DNA of 64,000 nucleotides from G963701675 sp963701675 (GCA_963701675.1 OY969623.1:7068001-7132000), one strand, 5' to 3'. Counted from the stretch's first letter, positions 35,300-45,908 are shown. A program made the numbers and translations. Notes: generated by a model from the letters alone, not told the origin.

Positions 35300-38200
35300 C
35301 TATTCCTTGAACCGATTGGATTCAATCTCACTCAACAGATTCTGAAAGTCCTCGCGCGGAGCAAGAAGCTGAAATGCGGGGTCCTTTTTCAACGATTCAA
35401 CTTGCGCCGGGTTATTGAAGTGGCCGCGCTGTTTCGCCTGGCCGAGTAGAGCCACCGCCCGCATGGCGTAGTGTTCACGCATCGCCGTTTCCGGAGTTTG
35501 CGCCGAAGCAAGCGCATTCGTGGTAGCGCCGAGGTAAAGAAACCTGCCGGATGCTTGTGCGCCGCGACATACATCCTCCGCTTCGGATGCCGCCTGATCC
35601 GGGTCGATGCGGGCTAGACACGCCGAGCGCAGCAACCGAGTTTCGCCTCGATTCGCCGAGTCGGCTAACTCCAAGGCACGATTCCAGTCTGGAAGGGCTT
35701 CGGAGAATTGTTGCATTCTTCCCAGTGCGTTGGCCCGGCTACGGTGCGAATTGTACAAGTATGTGCGCGAGTGCATCACATCGAGTTTGTTCACCGGCGT
35801 CAACACCGTGATGGCCTGGTCATACCATTCGAGAGCTTCTTTCGTCTTGCCGGTGCGGAAGAGATGATTTCCCCAGTTGCAGTAACTGCCGCCCAAGTTG
35901 ACGGCATATTCCGGATTGGTTGGAGATTCGTCGACGAGCTCTTTGCGGAGTTTGATCGCCATTTGGATTTGCGTTTCCGATTCCGCGAAATTCTTCAGCG
36001 CTCGGTTGAGATTTCCCAGGTTGTTGTAGCTGGTGGCAAGTTCGTTTCGGTAGGAAGGAACGGCCGGGAAGTCCGCGGCCAGTTGCTTCCAGACGGCAAC
36101 GGCAGCACGATATTCCGCTGCTGCTTCGTTGTTCTTTTTGAGCGCCACCAATTGCACCGCATAACTGAAGTGGCCGCTCGCCAGTTGCCGACGGTACTGC
36201 GGCACGGTGGGAAAGTCGGCCGCCAATTGCTTCCAATTACCGAGCGCGGCGCGATAAGCCGATTCGCCGTCCTGCGTCTTCCGCAGATCGAATAGCCGTG
36301 CGGCCCGGCTAAGTTGAGCGTTGCCGAGGTCAAGGCGACACTTCGGGTTGCCTGGGAAGTCGGAGGCTAGACGTTGGAAGAGTTCCAGGGCAATACGGTG
36401 TTCCTCATCCGCCTCTTCATGTTTTTGCGCTTTTTGTAGCGCAGAACCCAAGTTGTGATGATGGTGTGCTTGGAGTACTCGACTCTCCAGATCGGATGGA
36501 GAGTCGCCGGTTCGCTGCTGGAGAATTGACGCGACATGCCGGAACTGTTCAAAGGCGGCTTCGTGCTGATTGCCAAGTGAATAAAGGCTGGCTAATTGGC
36601 CATGCGATTTCGCCCAGTCGAGCATCCAGCCAGGTTCTTCCGCCGGGTCGATATCCAAGGCCTTGAACTCGTCGATCGCCAAACGTAAGGCGGTTTCAGC
36701 TTCGGAGTTCCTCTTGAGGTCGCACAGGACGCCGCCGATGTTGCGATGGCACGCCGCGAGCTGCCGACGGTAACCTTTTTTGGAAGGAAAGTCGGCCGCG
36801 AGGGTCTTGTACATTTCAATGGCCTGCTCGTAACTTCGAAGCGCTTCCAGCGATTCGCCTAAGGCGCCTCGCAATAACCCAACGCGCATTTGCCCTTCCG
36901 CCCGGATGCTGCGGCTCTCTTCATTCTCGCCTCGCACGGCGGCGAATGCCTCGAATTCGCGAACAATTCGTGCCAGAAATGCGCGGTCTTCGTCGGTTAA
37001 CGTTGCCTGCCGGGCCATCAATCGCTGGACAACGTCGTCGGTCAGGCTTCGCAAAGCCGACATGGCCCGTATTCGGGCGTGTGTCTCCGCCGTCAACGCG
37101 GCCTCGGTGGTCCGTTGCTGTTTCTCAAGTTCATCGAGCGCGGTCTGTTTATTGTCCCGTTCACGATTGGCGCGGATGGCACTCAATGTCGTGCCGACAA
37201 TGCCGCCCAGCAGTGTCACCAGGATAATGGCGGCGGCGGCTACTCTGCCACGGTTGCGCCGCAGGAACTTCCGCAGCCGATAGGTCTTGCTCGGAGGTCC
37301 CGCCAAAACTGGCTCGTCGTCGAGGAAGCGCTGCACGTCGTCCGCCAACGCGGCGGCCGTGTCGTAGCGGCGGGCCCGGTCCTTTTCCAGACACTTCAGC
37401 GTGATCCAATCCAGATCACCACGCAGTTCGTTGTTGCCGGCAGCGCTCCAACGGCTGCTCGGCGGCGGCGGATCGACCTCCCGGATCATTCTTAAAACTT
37501 CAAGAATCGGCACATCTTCCGATTGGCGCGCAAACGGCGTCTCGCGCGTCAACATTTCAAAAAGCACGACGCCCAACGAGTAAATGTCACTGCGTGTATC
37601 GATGTCCTGTGACGCCAGGTCGGCTTGCTCGGGACTCATGTACTGCGGCGTGCCCACCAGCATGCCGGCCTCGGTCTGGATCGTCGCGCGGCGTTCCGTG
37701 GCCCGGGCGATGCCGAAGTCGATGATTTTCGGAGCGGGCTTTCCGTCGTATTCGGCGACGAGAATGTTCGAAGGCTTCAAGTCGCGGTGGATGATCCCTT
37801 TTTGATGCGCGTGTTGCACCGCCTGGCAAACGCTGATGAAGAGTTTCAGCCGTTCGCGAACGTTCAAGCGGTGTTCGTCGCAATAGCGCGTGATGGGGAG
37901 GCCGCTAACTAACTCCATGACGAAAAACGGCCGGCCCTCTTCCGTCACACCCCCATCGATGACTCGCGCGATATGCGGATGGTCCATCCGCGCGAGGGCT
38001 TGCCGCTCGGCTTCGAAGCGCGCCACAATGGGACCGGATTCCAGGCCGGGTTTCAGCACTTTGAGCGCCACATCCTGATCGAGCCGCGGGTGGGCCGCCC
38101 GGTAAACCTTGCCCATGCCGCCGTGCCCGAGTTCCTCTTTCAGACGGAACCCGTTCACCGCGGCGCCGAGCACGGGCAGCGAGATGCCGACCACGTTGGA

Positions 38201-38470
38201 CAAGAGTGCATCGGGAACGGTCGGGAAGCGCGTGCGGTAATCGGAGGGGTGCGGCGCCTCACCCGACTTCCGGCGGTAGTGCACTTCCACACGGATGAGC
38301 TCGCCGAGTAATTCCGTGCGGTCAGGTTCCGGCGTATCGCCCAGGTACTCTTCCACGGCGGGGCGTTCACCGCTCAACCACGCGGATTCGAAGGTGTCGC
38401 ACGTCCGATCCAGTGATCGCAGTTGGACGCCCTTCGGCCCTGCTCCGGTGGCATTTATCGTCCGGCTCAC
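35300..38470 (-). CDS. Membrane Ser/Thr protein kinase with TPR sensor domain (cassette A)
   Basis: A 1056-residue eukaryotic-like kinase. Residues about 10-100 form a short N-terminal region (FESAWLSGERPAVEEYL) common in planctomycete kinases; the kinase domain (about 108-385) has GHGGMGKVY, VALKVL, HRDLKPSN near 228, DFGIARA near 251 and TPQYMSPEQ. A single membrane helix lies near 409-430, followed by about 600 residues rich in TPR-like repeats (ADFPTVPQYRRQLASGH and similar). The GTG start overlaps the stop of the sigma factor as GTGA, so the two are translationally coupled, implying a kinase-regulated ECF sigma factor. Confidence 0.93.
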   Translation of the reverse strand: MSRTINATGAGPKGVQLRSLDRTCDTFESAWLSGERPAVEEYLGDTPEPDRTELLGELIRVEVHYRRKSGEAPHPSDYRTRFPTVPDALLSNVVGISLPVLGAAVNGFRLKEELGHGGMGKVYRAAHPRLDQDVALKVLKPGLESGPIVARFEAERQALARMDHPHIARVIDGGVTEEGRPFFVMELVSGLPITRYCDEHRLNVRERLKLFISVCQAVQHAHQKGIIHRDLKPSNILVAEYDGKPAPKIIDFGIARATERRATIQTEAGMLVGTPQYMSPEQADLASQDIDTRSDIYSLGVVLFEMLTRETPFARQSEDVPILEVLRMIREVDPPPPSSRWSAAGNNELRGDLDWITLKCLEKDRARRYDTAAALADDVQRFLDDEPVLAGPPSKTYRLRKFLRRNRGRVAAAAIILVTLLGGIVGTTLSAIRANRERDNKQTALDELEKQQRTTEAALTAETHARIRAMSALRSLTDDVVQRLMARQATLTDEDRAFLARIVREFEAFAAVRGENEESRSIRAEGQMRVGLLRGALGESLEALRSYEQAIEMYKTLAADFPSKKGYRRQLAACHRNIGGVLCDLKRNSEAETALRLAIDEFKALDIDPAEEPGWMLDWAKSHGQLASLYSLGNQHEAAFEQFRHVASILQQRTGDSPSDLESRVLQAHHHHNLGSALQKAQKHEEADEEHRIALELFQRLASDFPGNPKCRLDLGNAQLSRAARLFDLRKTQDGESAYRAALGNWKQLAADFPTVPQYRRQLASGHFSYAVQLVALKKNNEAAAEYRAAVAVWKQLAADFPAVPSYRNELATSYNNLGNLNRALKNFAESETQIQMAIKLRKELVDESPTNPEYAVNLGGSYCNWGNHLFRTGKTKEALEWYDQAITVLTPVNKLDVMHSRTYLYNSHRSRANALGRMQQFSEALPDWNRALELADSANRGETRLLRSACLARIDPDQAASEAEDVCRGAQASGRFLYLGATTNALASAQTPETAMREHYAMRAVALLGQAKQRGHFNNPAQVESLKKDPAFQLLAPREDFQNLLSEIESNRFKE

Positions 38471-39063
38471 GCCGCCACCCCCGCTTCTTCCCAAATCGTG
38501 CGGATGACTCGGAGCTTGCGCTCGACGGTGCTCGGCGATTTGTTCAATTTGGCGGCGATTTCGTCCGTGTTGAAACCCTCCATCCGCCAACGGGCAATCG
38601 ACGCCAATTCGGCATCGTCCAATGATTCGAGAAGTCGATTGTATTCTTCCGCCATTTGAGCCGCGAACACCGGTGTCGGTTCGGCGCCGATGATCTCGCC
38701 TAGACCGTCACCCGGCGCGATAAACGCGGATTCGCCACGAACGGCGCCGCCACCGCGCTTTTGTCGACTGGCGTCTCGGACCTGGTTGAGCGCTTTGTTC
38801 GCGGTGATAGTTGCCAGCAAGCGCCACAGGTTATCGCGGTCGAGCAACTCGGGAAAGCGCCCGCGTTCCGCCCCGTGACACAAACTGTGGAACGCACTGA
38901 GCGCCAGGTCTTCTTCATCCGCTTCACGTCGTGGGCGGTCACCGAGTTTCGCGCGTGCCAGCCCGACCAGGCGATGAAAGTACTCGTTCCACAGCCGTTC
39001 AGCCGCCGCATGGTCGCCGGCCTTGAGCTGCCCGATCCAGGTAGTAACTGATTCGGTTGCCAT
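38467..39063 (-). CDS. ECF-type sigma factor (planctomycete SigF/HTH_ECF-like)
   Basis: A 198-residue ECF sigma factor. Region 2 is ADEEDLALSAFHSLCHG and LWRLLATITANKALNQVRDA; region 4 is DAELASIARWRMEGFNTDEIAAKLNKSPSTVERKLRVIRTIWEE, with the helix-turn-helix. It resembles the PF07638 ECF group that in planctomycetes is often beside a kinase. ATG at 39063 gives MATESVTTW. GTGA overlap with the downstream kinase. The divergent FG-GAP gene is a plausible target. Confidence 0.92.
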   Translation of the reverse strand: MATESVTTWIGQLKAGDHAAAERLWNEYFHRLVGLARAKLGDRPRREADEEDLALSAFHSLCHGAERGRFPELLDRDNLWRLLATITANKALNQVRDASRQKRGGGAVRGESAFIAPGDGLGEIIGAEPTPVFAAQMAEEYNRLLESLDDAELASIARWRMEGFNTDEIAAKLNKSPSTVERKLRVIRTIWEEAGVAA

Positions 39064-39287
39064 GAGATTCCGCGCCGAGGTTTCGCCGTAAAGCCTTGTG
39101 GCCGCTCCTATTCTAAATCGCCTAAATCCACGTTCGCAAGAAATCTCCGAAAAATGCGCCAACTTGTGAAGGGCCGCAGCCATCGATGGTTATTTACCCT
39201 CTGTCAACTTGGTTTGCACATCCGACTCGGCTTCCCGGACCCGGCCTGTCGGATTCATCGTGGGTCCAAGATAAGGGAATTAGGCTC
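39064..39287. promoter_or_regulatory. Divergent control region of cassette A (homologous to 45909-46128)
   Basis: The 224 bp between the sigma gene and FG-GAP gene 1 share long similar stretches with the cassette B gap: TTCTAAATCGCC, GAAATCT and GTGAAGG elements, then ATGGTTATTT and GGACCCGGCC shortly before the start codon. Shared blocks of this length in a non-coding gap point to duplication and possibly to common regulation. I cannot assign individual promoter boxes. Confidence 0.45.
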
Positions 39288-40907
39288 ATGCGTCGGCAGA
39301 ACAAAAACAATCGGCGAACGAAACTCAGTCTGGAAACCCTCGAAGCCCGCCGCCTACTGGCGACCGTGTGGGCAGACTTCAATAACGATGGCTTCGACGA
39401 TCTCGCCATCGGCGCGCCTGGTGAGGACAGCGGCGCGGGCCTGGTCCATTTGCTTTACGGTTCGGCGACAGGCCTCACCGCCACGGGGAGTCAAACCTGG
39501 GGCCAAACGATCCTTGGAACCGATACCTCCGAAGCGGGCGACAACTTCGGCGCGGCGATGGCGGCGGGCGATTACAACAACGACGGTTTCAGCGACCTAG
39601 CAGTCGGCGTGCCCGGCGAAGACGTCGGGGCGATCACCGACGCGGGTTTGGTTCACTTCATTCTCGGTTCCGGCACCGGCCTGACCGGATCAGGTGATTA
39701 TGTCATGCACGAAGACATTAACCGTGTCCGCGACATCTGTGAGATCGGTGATTTCTTCGGCAAGAGCCTGGCCGCCGGCGACTTTGATAACGACGGCTTC
39801 GTCGACTTAGGTGTCGGAGTTCCCGGTCAGGACATTCCAGGCAAGGTGGACGCCGGCGGTGTACACATCTTCTATGGCGGTGGTCAGGGCATCAAGCCGC
39901 CGGGAAATCAAACCTTCAACTTAGACAGTCCCGCGATGACTGGAACTGCGGCTATCGGTGACCAATACGGGTCGGCCTTGGCCGCCGGAGATTTCACCGG
40001 CGACGGTCACGCGGATTTGGCTGTCGGCATCCCGTTCGCGGATGTCGGCGCCGATGTCGATGAAGGCATGTTTGGCGTTATCCGTGGCAGCGCGTCGGGG
40101 CTGACGCCGGCGAGTAGCCAGAATCTCTCCATAGCAGCGGATCCAGGCGCTCAGGCCGGGCGAGCCTTGGCGTCGGGTGATTTCAACAACGACGGCCGGG
40201 ACGACCTGGTCGTGGGGGCGCCGTTTGACCTGGTAGGAACCGCCTCGGCCGCAGGGTTGGTTGTTGAATTCCATGGGACGGCCACTGGGCTGACTATTCA
40301 GCAACAATGGGCGGGTTCCTCGCTGGGACACACCAGTGAAACGAATGACAATTTCGGGGCGGCGTTGACCTCCGGTGACTTCAACAATGACGGCATTGAC
40401 GACGTCGCCGTCGGCGTTCCCGGCGAGGGCCTTGGTGCGGTTAGCGGCGCAGGCGAAGTAATCGTAATCATTGGCAGCGCACCCGGGCTCAGTGTTAGCG
40501 GCGACGTTGCCTTGAATCAGGCCAACGTCAGCGGCGCCGCCTCGGAAGTCGACGATCACTTTGGGGAAGCTTTGGCCGCGGGTGATTTTAACGGCACGGG
40601 CGGCATCGACCTGGTGGTTGGCGCCCCCGACGAAGACGTCGCCGCCGTCGTCGATGCCGGCACTGTATATGTCCTTTACGGCACGACTTTTTCCACTACC
40701 CAAACCTGGCACCAAGACACTTCTGGGATCGCCGACACCGCGGAAACCGGCGACGGGTTCGGCGGCGGCCTCGACGCCAACGGCAGCAAGTCGGCGCCGA
40801 ATGGCTCTGGGCGCCAGGAGCTGGCTCACCTTCTCACCGCTGATCTCGATTCCGACACGCCCGTCAACAAACTTAACAAACGCCGCCAACTCGGTGGCCG
40901 ACGCTAA
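39288..40907 (+). CDS. Secreted FG-GAP seven-bladed propeller protein 1
   Basis: A 539-residue protein. N-terminal basic stretch then SLETLEARRLLAT, the planctomycete extracellular sorting motif (PF07595-like). Seven repeats follow, each with a calcium-binding DxNxDGxxD loop and G-x-P strand (DFNNDGFDDLAIGAPGED, DYNNDGFSDLAVGVPGED and so on), forming an integrin-like FG-GAP propeller. The C-terminus is conserved: GRQELAHLLTADLDSDTP, then VNKLNKRRQLGGRR. Adhesion or surface binding is likely by fold; no binding partner is known. A repeat hairpin follows at 40911-40979. Confidence 0.88.
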   Translation: MRRQNKNNRRTKLSLETLEARRLLATVWADFNNDGFDDLAIGAPGEDSGAGLVHLLYGSATGLTATGSQTWGQTILGTDTSEAGDNFGAAMAAGDYNNDGFSDLAVGVPGEDVGAITDAGLVHFILGSGTGLTGSGDYVMHEDINRVRDICEIGDFFGKSLAAGDFDNDGFVDLGVGVPGQDIPGKVDAGGVHIFYGGGQGIKPPGNQTFNLDSPAMTGTAAIGDQYGSALAAGDFTGDGHADLAVGIPFADVGADVDEGMFGVIRGSASGLTPASSQNLSIAADPGAQAGRALASGDFNNDGRDDLVVGAPFDLVGTASAAGLVVEFHGTATGLTIQQQWAGSSLGHTSETNDNFGAALTSGDFNNDGIDDVAVGVPGEGLGAVSGAGEVIVIIGSAPGLSVSGDVALNQANVSGAASEVDDHFGEALAAGDFNGTGGIDLVVGAPDEDVAAVVDAGTVYVLYGTTFSTTQTWHQDTSGIADTAETGDGFGGGLDANGSKSAPNGSGRQELAHLLTADLDSDTPVNKLNKRRQLGGRR

Positions 40908-40910
40908 CAA

Positions 40911-40979
40911 CGCTTCGCGCCTTTGCGTCTTTGCGTGAGGTTCTTCAAGCATCTCACGCAAAGGCGCGAAGGCGCAACG
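40911..40979. repeat. Palindromic REP-like element after FG-GAP gene 1
   Basis: Arms 40911-40939 and 40953-40979, with the core TTGCGTGAG ... CTCACGCAA (perfect nine-base arms, loop starting GTTCTTCA) flanked by GCGCCTTTGCG-like and AAGGCGCGAAGG-like halves. It starts 4 bp after the stop codon, so it could act as a terminator or mRNA-stabilising hairpin. The same core occurs after FG-GAP genes 2, 3 and 4. Confidence 0.88.
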
Positions 40980-40993
40980 AAGAACTTGTAATC

Positions 40994-41025
40994 TCTTATC
41001 ACACTTTTTTCATCGGAGAACGAAC
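40994..41025 (+). promoter_or_regulatory. Conserved leader of FG-GAP gene 2 (shared with 47857-47886)
   Basis: ATCACACTTTTTT followed by CGGAGAACGAAC and the ATG. The 47887 gene has ATCACACTTTTTACCGGAGA and ACAAACATG in the same arrangement. GGAGA is the Shine-Dalgarno. The shared block is short, but its position and the similar upstream repeat suggest common ancestry of the two leaders. Confidence 0.6.
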
Positions 41026-42702
41026 ATGAAACTGCGAAAGAAAACCAACTGGCGCCCGCGACTCGAAACCCTCGAAGCGCGGCGGCTACTGTCCACTGTC
41101 TGGTCGGACTTCAACGGCGATGGTCGTGACGATCTCGCCATCGGTGTGCCGGGCGAAGACAGCTTCGCCGGCGCGGTCCATGTCCTCTACGGCTCTTCAT
41201 CCGGTTTGACCACCGGGGGCTCACAGTTTTGGTCACAAGACGCCTCCGGTGTGTTGGACACGAAGGAACCAGGCGACCGGTTCGGAGCCGCGCTCGCCGG
41301 TGGGGATTTCAACAATGACGGGCGCGCCGACCTAGCCATTGGCGTACCCGGAGAAAGCATCGGTGGCGTCGGCGGTGCGGGCATCGTCCAGATTTTGCTC
41401 GGTTCACCCCTGGGGCTCACCGCCGCTGGAAATCAGATCTTTCATCAGGATAGTCCACGGGTGCGCGAAATCGGAGAGGCCGGCGACAACTTTGCCTCGG
41501 CACTGGCGACGGGACATTTGAATGGGGACGCCTTCGCCGACCTGGTGATCGGCACTCCCTTCGAAGACGTGGGCTCTGCGACACATGCCGGAGCGATCAG
41601 CGTTTTTCTGGGCGGCCCCGGCGGCATCACTCCCGTGGGAAATCAGAACTTCAATCTCGATACTGGCAACATGGCCGGCGTCGCAACCGACGGTGCCCAT
41701 TTCGGCGCCGCCCTTACCACCGGCGACTTCAACGGTGACGGCCGTGATGACGTCGCCATCGGAGCTCCGGATGAAGATGTCGACGATGCCATCGGTATAG
41801 CCGAGGATGCCGGCTCCCTTACGGTCATGTACGGAGCTGCAAACGGGTTGACCACGACCGGCAATCTGTTTTGGACCGAAGCAACGCCCGGCGTGAACAG
41901 TACCCCGTCATTATTTGATCAATTTGGCGTTGCCCTCGCTTCGGGAGATTTCAATGCCGATGGCCGTCATGATCTGGCCGTCGGTGTCCCTGGCGAAACG
42001 GCGCTCATCAATAGTGCCGCCGGGTCCATTCATGTGTTCTACGGTTCCGCAGCCGGAATCACGACGACGGGCGAACAGTTTTTCCACCAGCTCAATGCCG
42101 GAGGTTTCCTTGAACCGAATGAAGCCTTCGGTTCAAGCTTGGCAGCGGCCGACTTCAATGGAGATGGCCGTGATGACATAGCCATCGGAACTCCAGAAGA
42201 TGGCGACGTGCTCTTGAACAACGACGACTTCGGCGTTGTCAACATCATGTACGGCAGCGGCGGCGGCATCACGACGTCAGGCGCTTTTCAAATCAAACAG
42301 GAAGACCTCGGCACGGGGGAGAGTTCCGAGGAGAATGATCACTTCGGAGCAACGCTCGGCGCCGGGGATTTCAACGGCAATGGCAGAGCCGACCTGGTTA
42401 TCGGCGCCCCGGATGAAGACATCGGCATTACGGTTCTGGACACCGGCCGTGTATGGACGCTCTACGGAACGACCACCGGTTTCACCGGCGGCCAATCGTG
42501 GGGTCAGGACACGTCCGGAATTCTCGATGTCTCCGAAGCCAATGATCACTTCGGCGGCGGCCTCGACGCCAACGGCGGCAAGTCCGCACCGGGCGGTGGC
42601 ACCGGACGGCAGGACCTCGCTCATCTATTTACCGCGGATTTCGATTCCGACACGCCCATCAACAAGCTCAACAAACGCCGCCAACTAGGTGGCCGACGCT
42701 AG
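41026..42702 (+). CDS. Secreted FG-GAP seven-bladed propeller protein 2
   Basis: A 558-residue paralogue: MKLRKKTNWRPRLETLEARR start, then seven FG-GAP repeats (DFNGDGRDDLAIGVPGED, DFNNDGRADLAIGVPGES, DFNADGRHDLAVGVPGET, DFNGNGRADLVIGAPDED and others; the third repeat has lost its Asp pattern, HLNGDAFADLV). The C-terminus reads TADFDSDTPINKLNKRR and QLGGRR, as in protein 1. The start has GGAGA eight bases upstream. Likely exported; function unknown. Confidence 0.88.
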   Translation: MKLRKKTNWRPRLETLEARRLLSTVWSDFNGDGRDDLAIGVPGEDSFAGAVHVLYGSSSGLTTGGSQFWSQDASGVLDTKEPGDRFGAALAGGDFNNDGRADLAIGVPGESIGGVGGAGIVQILLGSPLGLTAAGNQIFHQDSPRVREIGEAGDNFASALATGHLNGDAFADLVIGTPFEDVGSATHAGAISVFLGGPGGITPVGNQNFNLDTGNMAGVATDGAHFGAALTTGDFNGDGRDDVAIGAPDEDVDDAIGIAEDAGSLTVMYGAANGLTTTGNLFWTEATPGVNSTPSLFDQFGVALASGDFNADGRHDLAVGVPGETALINSAAGSIHVFYGSAAGITTTGEQFFHQLNAGGFLEPNEAFGSSLAAADFNGDGRDDIAIGTPEDGDVLLNNDDFGVVNIMYGSGGGITTSGAFQIKQEDLGTGESSEENDHFGATLGAGDFNGNGRADLVIGAPDEDIGITVLDTGRVWTLYGTTTGFTGGQSWGQDTSGILDVSEANDHFGGGLDANGGKSAPGGGTGRQDLAHLFTADFDSDTPINKLNKRRQLGGRR

Positions 42703-42809
42703 TTCTCCTCTGTGCTCTCTGCGTTGATCTGCGGTTTGTTCTTAACCGCCGAGGACGCAGAGAGCGCAGAGAAATCCTTGCGTGAGGTTCTTCACGTTCT
42801 CACGCAAGG
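42703..42809. repeat. Two adjacent palindromic repeats after FG-GAP gene 2
   Basis: First an inverted repeat of CTCTGTGCTCTCTGCG (42703-42735) with CGCAGAGAGCGCAGAG (42745-42773), then CCTTGCGTGAG (42776-42786) pairing perfectly with CTCACGCAAGG (42799-42809). The second carries the same TTGCGTGAG core and GTTCTTCA loop as the element after FG-GAP gene 1. It lies between the convergent FG-GAP gene 2 and kinase 2. Confidence 0.88.
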
Positions 42810-42829
42810 ACGCCACTGTTGGCGCACTT

Positions 42830-45800
42830 TTATTGCGGCTGGGGCGCGTCGATCTTCGCCAGCAATTCCTTGAAGTCCGCTCGAATTCGCAGCGATGTGA
42901 ACTGCGGATCACTTTTGAGGAACTTAACCCGTGCGGGATCTTTGAAAAGTCCCTTGGTCTGGGCAATGTGAAGGAGGGCGACTGCTCGCCCGGCATAACT
43001 CTCTCGTTGGTCGGTCTGTGCGGCGTGCTCCGAAGCTAAAGCGAACACGGCGGCGGCGGAGTACACCAAGGACTCGGATGCATTTTCGTGTTGCACGACC
43101 TCATCAACTTCCGCGGCCGCTTTCTCCGGCGAAACGCGCGCCATGCAGGCCGCGCGACGGAGCCGGTTCGCCGCCTGCTGCGCAGCGTCTGAAAGCGCGA
43201 CGACGCGATCCCAATCGGGTATAGCGTCCGCATACCGCTCCAGTTTCTGGAGGGAAAGCGCCCGGCCGTGATGGCTATTTGACAGAAACCGGCGGGCGTT
43301 TGTTTTCCCTCCAACTCGGTCGGCGACGGGCGTAAGTACCTGAATCGCCTGCGCGTACCAATCCAGCGACTCGGACGGCTCGTTCTGAATCCTGCGGAGG
43401 TTTGCAAGATTGCAAAACGTCCCGCCGGCGTCCAACCCGAATTCGGGTTCATCCGGGAAATCTGATACGAGTTGCTTTCGGAGTGCCAGAGCCTGCAGGT
43501 GCTCGCTTTCCGCGTCTTGATATCGCTTCTGTCCTTCCAGCGTAAGGCCGTATCTACTGTGCGCCGTCGCCAGGCGCTTCCGATAGCGCGTCACCCCAGG
43601 GTAATCCGCCACGAGTTTTTTGCCGATGCGGAGAGCTTGGTGGTAATCGGCCTCGCCAGATGACGCATCGGGCGAGTCGTCGCCAAGCGTAGCACGGTTG
43701 AGATAAGCGAGTACGAGGCTATCGACCTTTCGCGGGTCGGCGTCCGCGCCGGCCAACTGTTTCTCAAGCAAGTCAATAGATCGACTGTATTCCATACGAG
43801 CGGCATCCGGTTTCCTCAGTTTCTGGAGCGTGGTGCCGAGGTTGGTGTGACAAAGGACGAGGTGGTGCTTCTGGTCTTTGGAGTTCGGCGAACTGGACTC
43901 GATGGCCTGAAACAACGCCACGGCTTGATTGAAAAAGTCTACTGCGTCCGCCGGCCTGTTGAAGCTAATGGCGATGTTTCCTCGGCCGATAAGACTTATC
44001 GCCAAGTTTTCCTGATTGAGCGGATTCTTTGGGAAGTCGTCGCACAGCCGTTGAAAGGCTGCGTGCGCCGCCCGCAATTCAGTGTCGGCTTCGGCAAAGC
44101 GTGCGGAATCGGCATAGCAATGTCCAAGTTCCATTTGCGCAATGCCAAGTTGTCTGAGGAATATCGGTTCCGCCGGATATTCCACCGTTAGCTGGCGAAA
44201 CATGTCCCGTGCTTGTTGATACGCGACAGCGGCTTCTGCATGGTGGCCTAAGCGGTGCTTGAGCGACGCAACGCGGGCCAGGCCGCGAGCGCGAACTGAC
44301 CGGTTCTCCTTGGAATCGCCACGTGTCTCCGCAAGGGCCTCGTACTCCGACATGATTTTGAGGAGAAATGCCCGGTCGGCCTTGCTAAGGCTATCCTGCC
44401 GCGCCATCAATCGTTCTACCGCCTCGTCCGTGAGCGTTTCCAAGGCAGAATTAGCCCTGTTGAATGCGGCCTTTTCCGCAACGAGCGCGTCCTGGACGCG
44501 ATGTTGTTCGATTTCGAGCTCGTCGAGTGCCGTTTGCTTGTCCGCCGTCGCCCGATCGGCGCGCACCATTCCGAGTGTAGTTCCGACGATTCCGCCGACG
44601 AGCGCCACGAGTATACCGGCAGCGGCGACAACAGGTACTCGGTGGCGGCGGACAAATTTCCGGAGTCGGTACGTTCGACTGGGCGGTCCTGCCAGCACCG
44701 GCTCGTCGTCGAGAAATCGCTGAATGTCTTCAGCAAGCGCGTCGGCGGTTTGGTAACGTCGCGCGGGGTCTTTGTCCAGACATCTGAGCGTAATCCAATC
44801 CAGCTCGCCGCGTACCTCCCTTGGCGTAATCCCTTGCTCGCGCGGCGATCTGGTGAGGGATTGGCTTGGCGGCAGCGGTTCCACTTCGCGAATCATGCGA
44901 AGTAATTCGTAGATTTGCACATTGGGCTGCCGCCGTGCGAAGGGCGTCTCGCCGACGAGCAGTTCGTACAAGATCACGCCGAGGGAATACACATCGCTGC
45001 GTGTGTCGATGTCCTGAGTTTGAGGATCGGCCTGCTCAGGGCTCATGTACTCGGGCGTCCCCACCAACATTCCAGCCTCGGTTCGCATGGTGGCTCGCCG
45101 GTCCGTCGCGCGGGCGATGCCGAAATCAATGATCTTGGCCGTCGGTTTGCCGTCGTACTCGGCGACCAGCACGTTCGACGGTTTCAGGTCCCGATGAATG
45201 ATCCCTTTCTGGTGCGCGTGCTGGACGCCTTGGCAAATGGCGATGAATAGCTCCACGCGCTGACGAAGCCCAAGTTTTTGCTCGTCACAATATCAATTGA
45301 TCGGAACGCCGCGGACGAGTTCCATCACGAAAAACGGCCGGCCGTCGTCCGTGACGCCGCCGTCGAAGACGCGGGAAATGTGCGGATGATCCATGCGGGC
45401 CAGCGTTTGCCGCTCGCCGTCGAACCGCGCCACGATCGGCGCCGAATCCATGCCGGGTTGTAGGCAGCTTCAGCGCCACGTCCTGATCGAGACGCGGATG
45501 CGAAGCTCGGTACACGCGTCCCATGCCGCCGTGGCCGATTTCCTCTTTGAGTTGATAGCCGTTCAGCACGGCCCCCACCTGAGAGTGGGGAGCGCCGATT
45601 GCCCGGCTCCAGAACGCCGGTGACAAGGTTGGAAAGCGATGGGCGTAATCCGCGGGGGTTGGCGTCTCGCCTCCTTGCCGCCGGTAATGCACGTCGACGC
45701 GGATGAGTTCACTCAGCAATTCAGTCCGGTCAGGCTCCTCGATATCGCCAAGAAACCTCTCGACAACCGGCGTATCGCCGCTCACCCACGCGGATTCGAA

Positions 45801-45908
45801 GGCATCACAGATGTCGTCTAAGCGACGAATGTGCATGTGCTTCGGAGCGGTATCTGGAACACGGGTTGTGTCACTCACGCGGCGGCCTCCGCCAAATCGA
45901 ACGGCCAT
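42830..45908 (-). pseudogene. Ser/Thr kinase with TPR domain, paralogue in cassette B, frameshift plus in-frame stop
   Basis: Closely related to the cassette A kinase. The N-terminal part (start 45908, MAVRFGGG) includes HGGMGRVYRASHPRL and VALKL, then shifts frame at a GG (45463-45464); correcting it gives VARFDGERQTLARMDHPHI and GVTDDGRPFFVMELV. In the same corrected frame a TGA at 45293-45295 interrupts GVPIN and YCDEQ, where the paralogue has an Arg codon in ITRYCDE. From 45256 the frame is intact to 42830, including HRDLKPSN, DFGIARA and the TPR region. Either a decaying copy or sequencing errors; two independent lesions make decay more likely. No sigma gene precedes it. Confidence 0.85.

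Noticed and set aside
45293..45295. Possible selenocysteine at the TGA in kinase 2
   Set aside because: The paralogue has Arg at this position, no downstream SECIS-like structure was seen, and a frameshift lies nearby; nonsense mutation or error is simpler.
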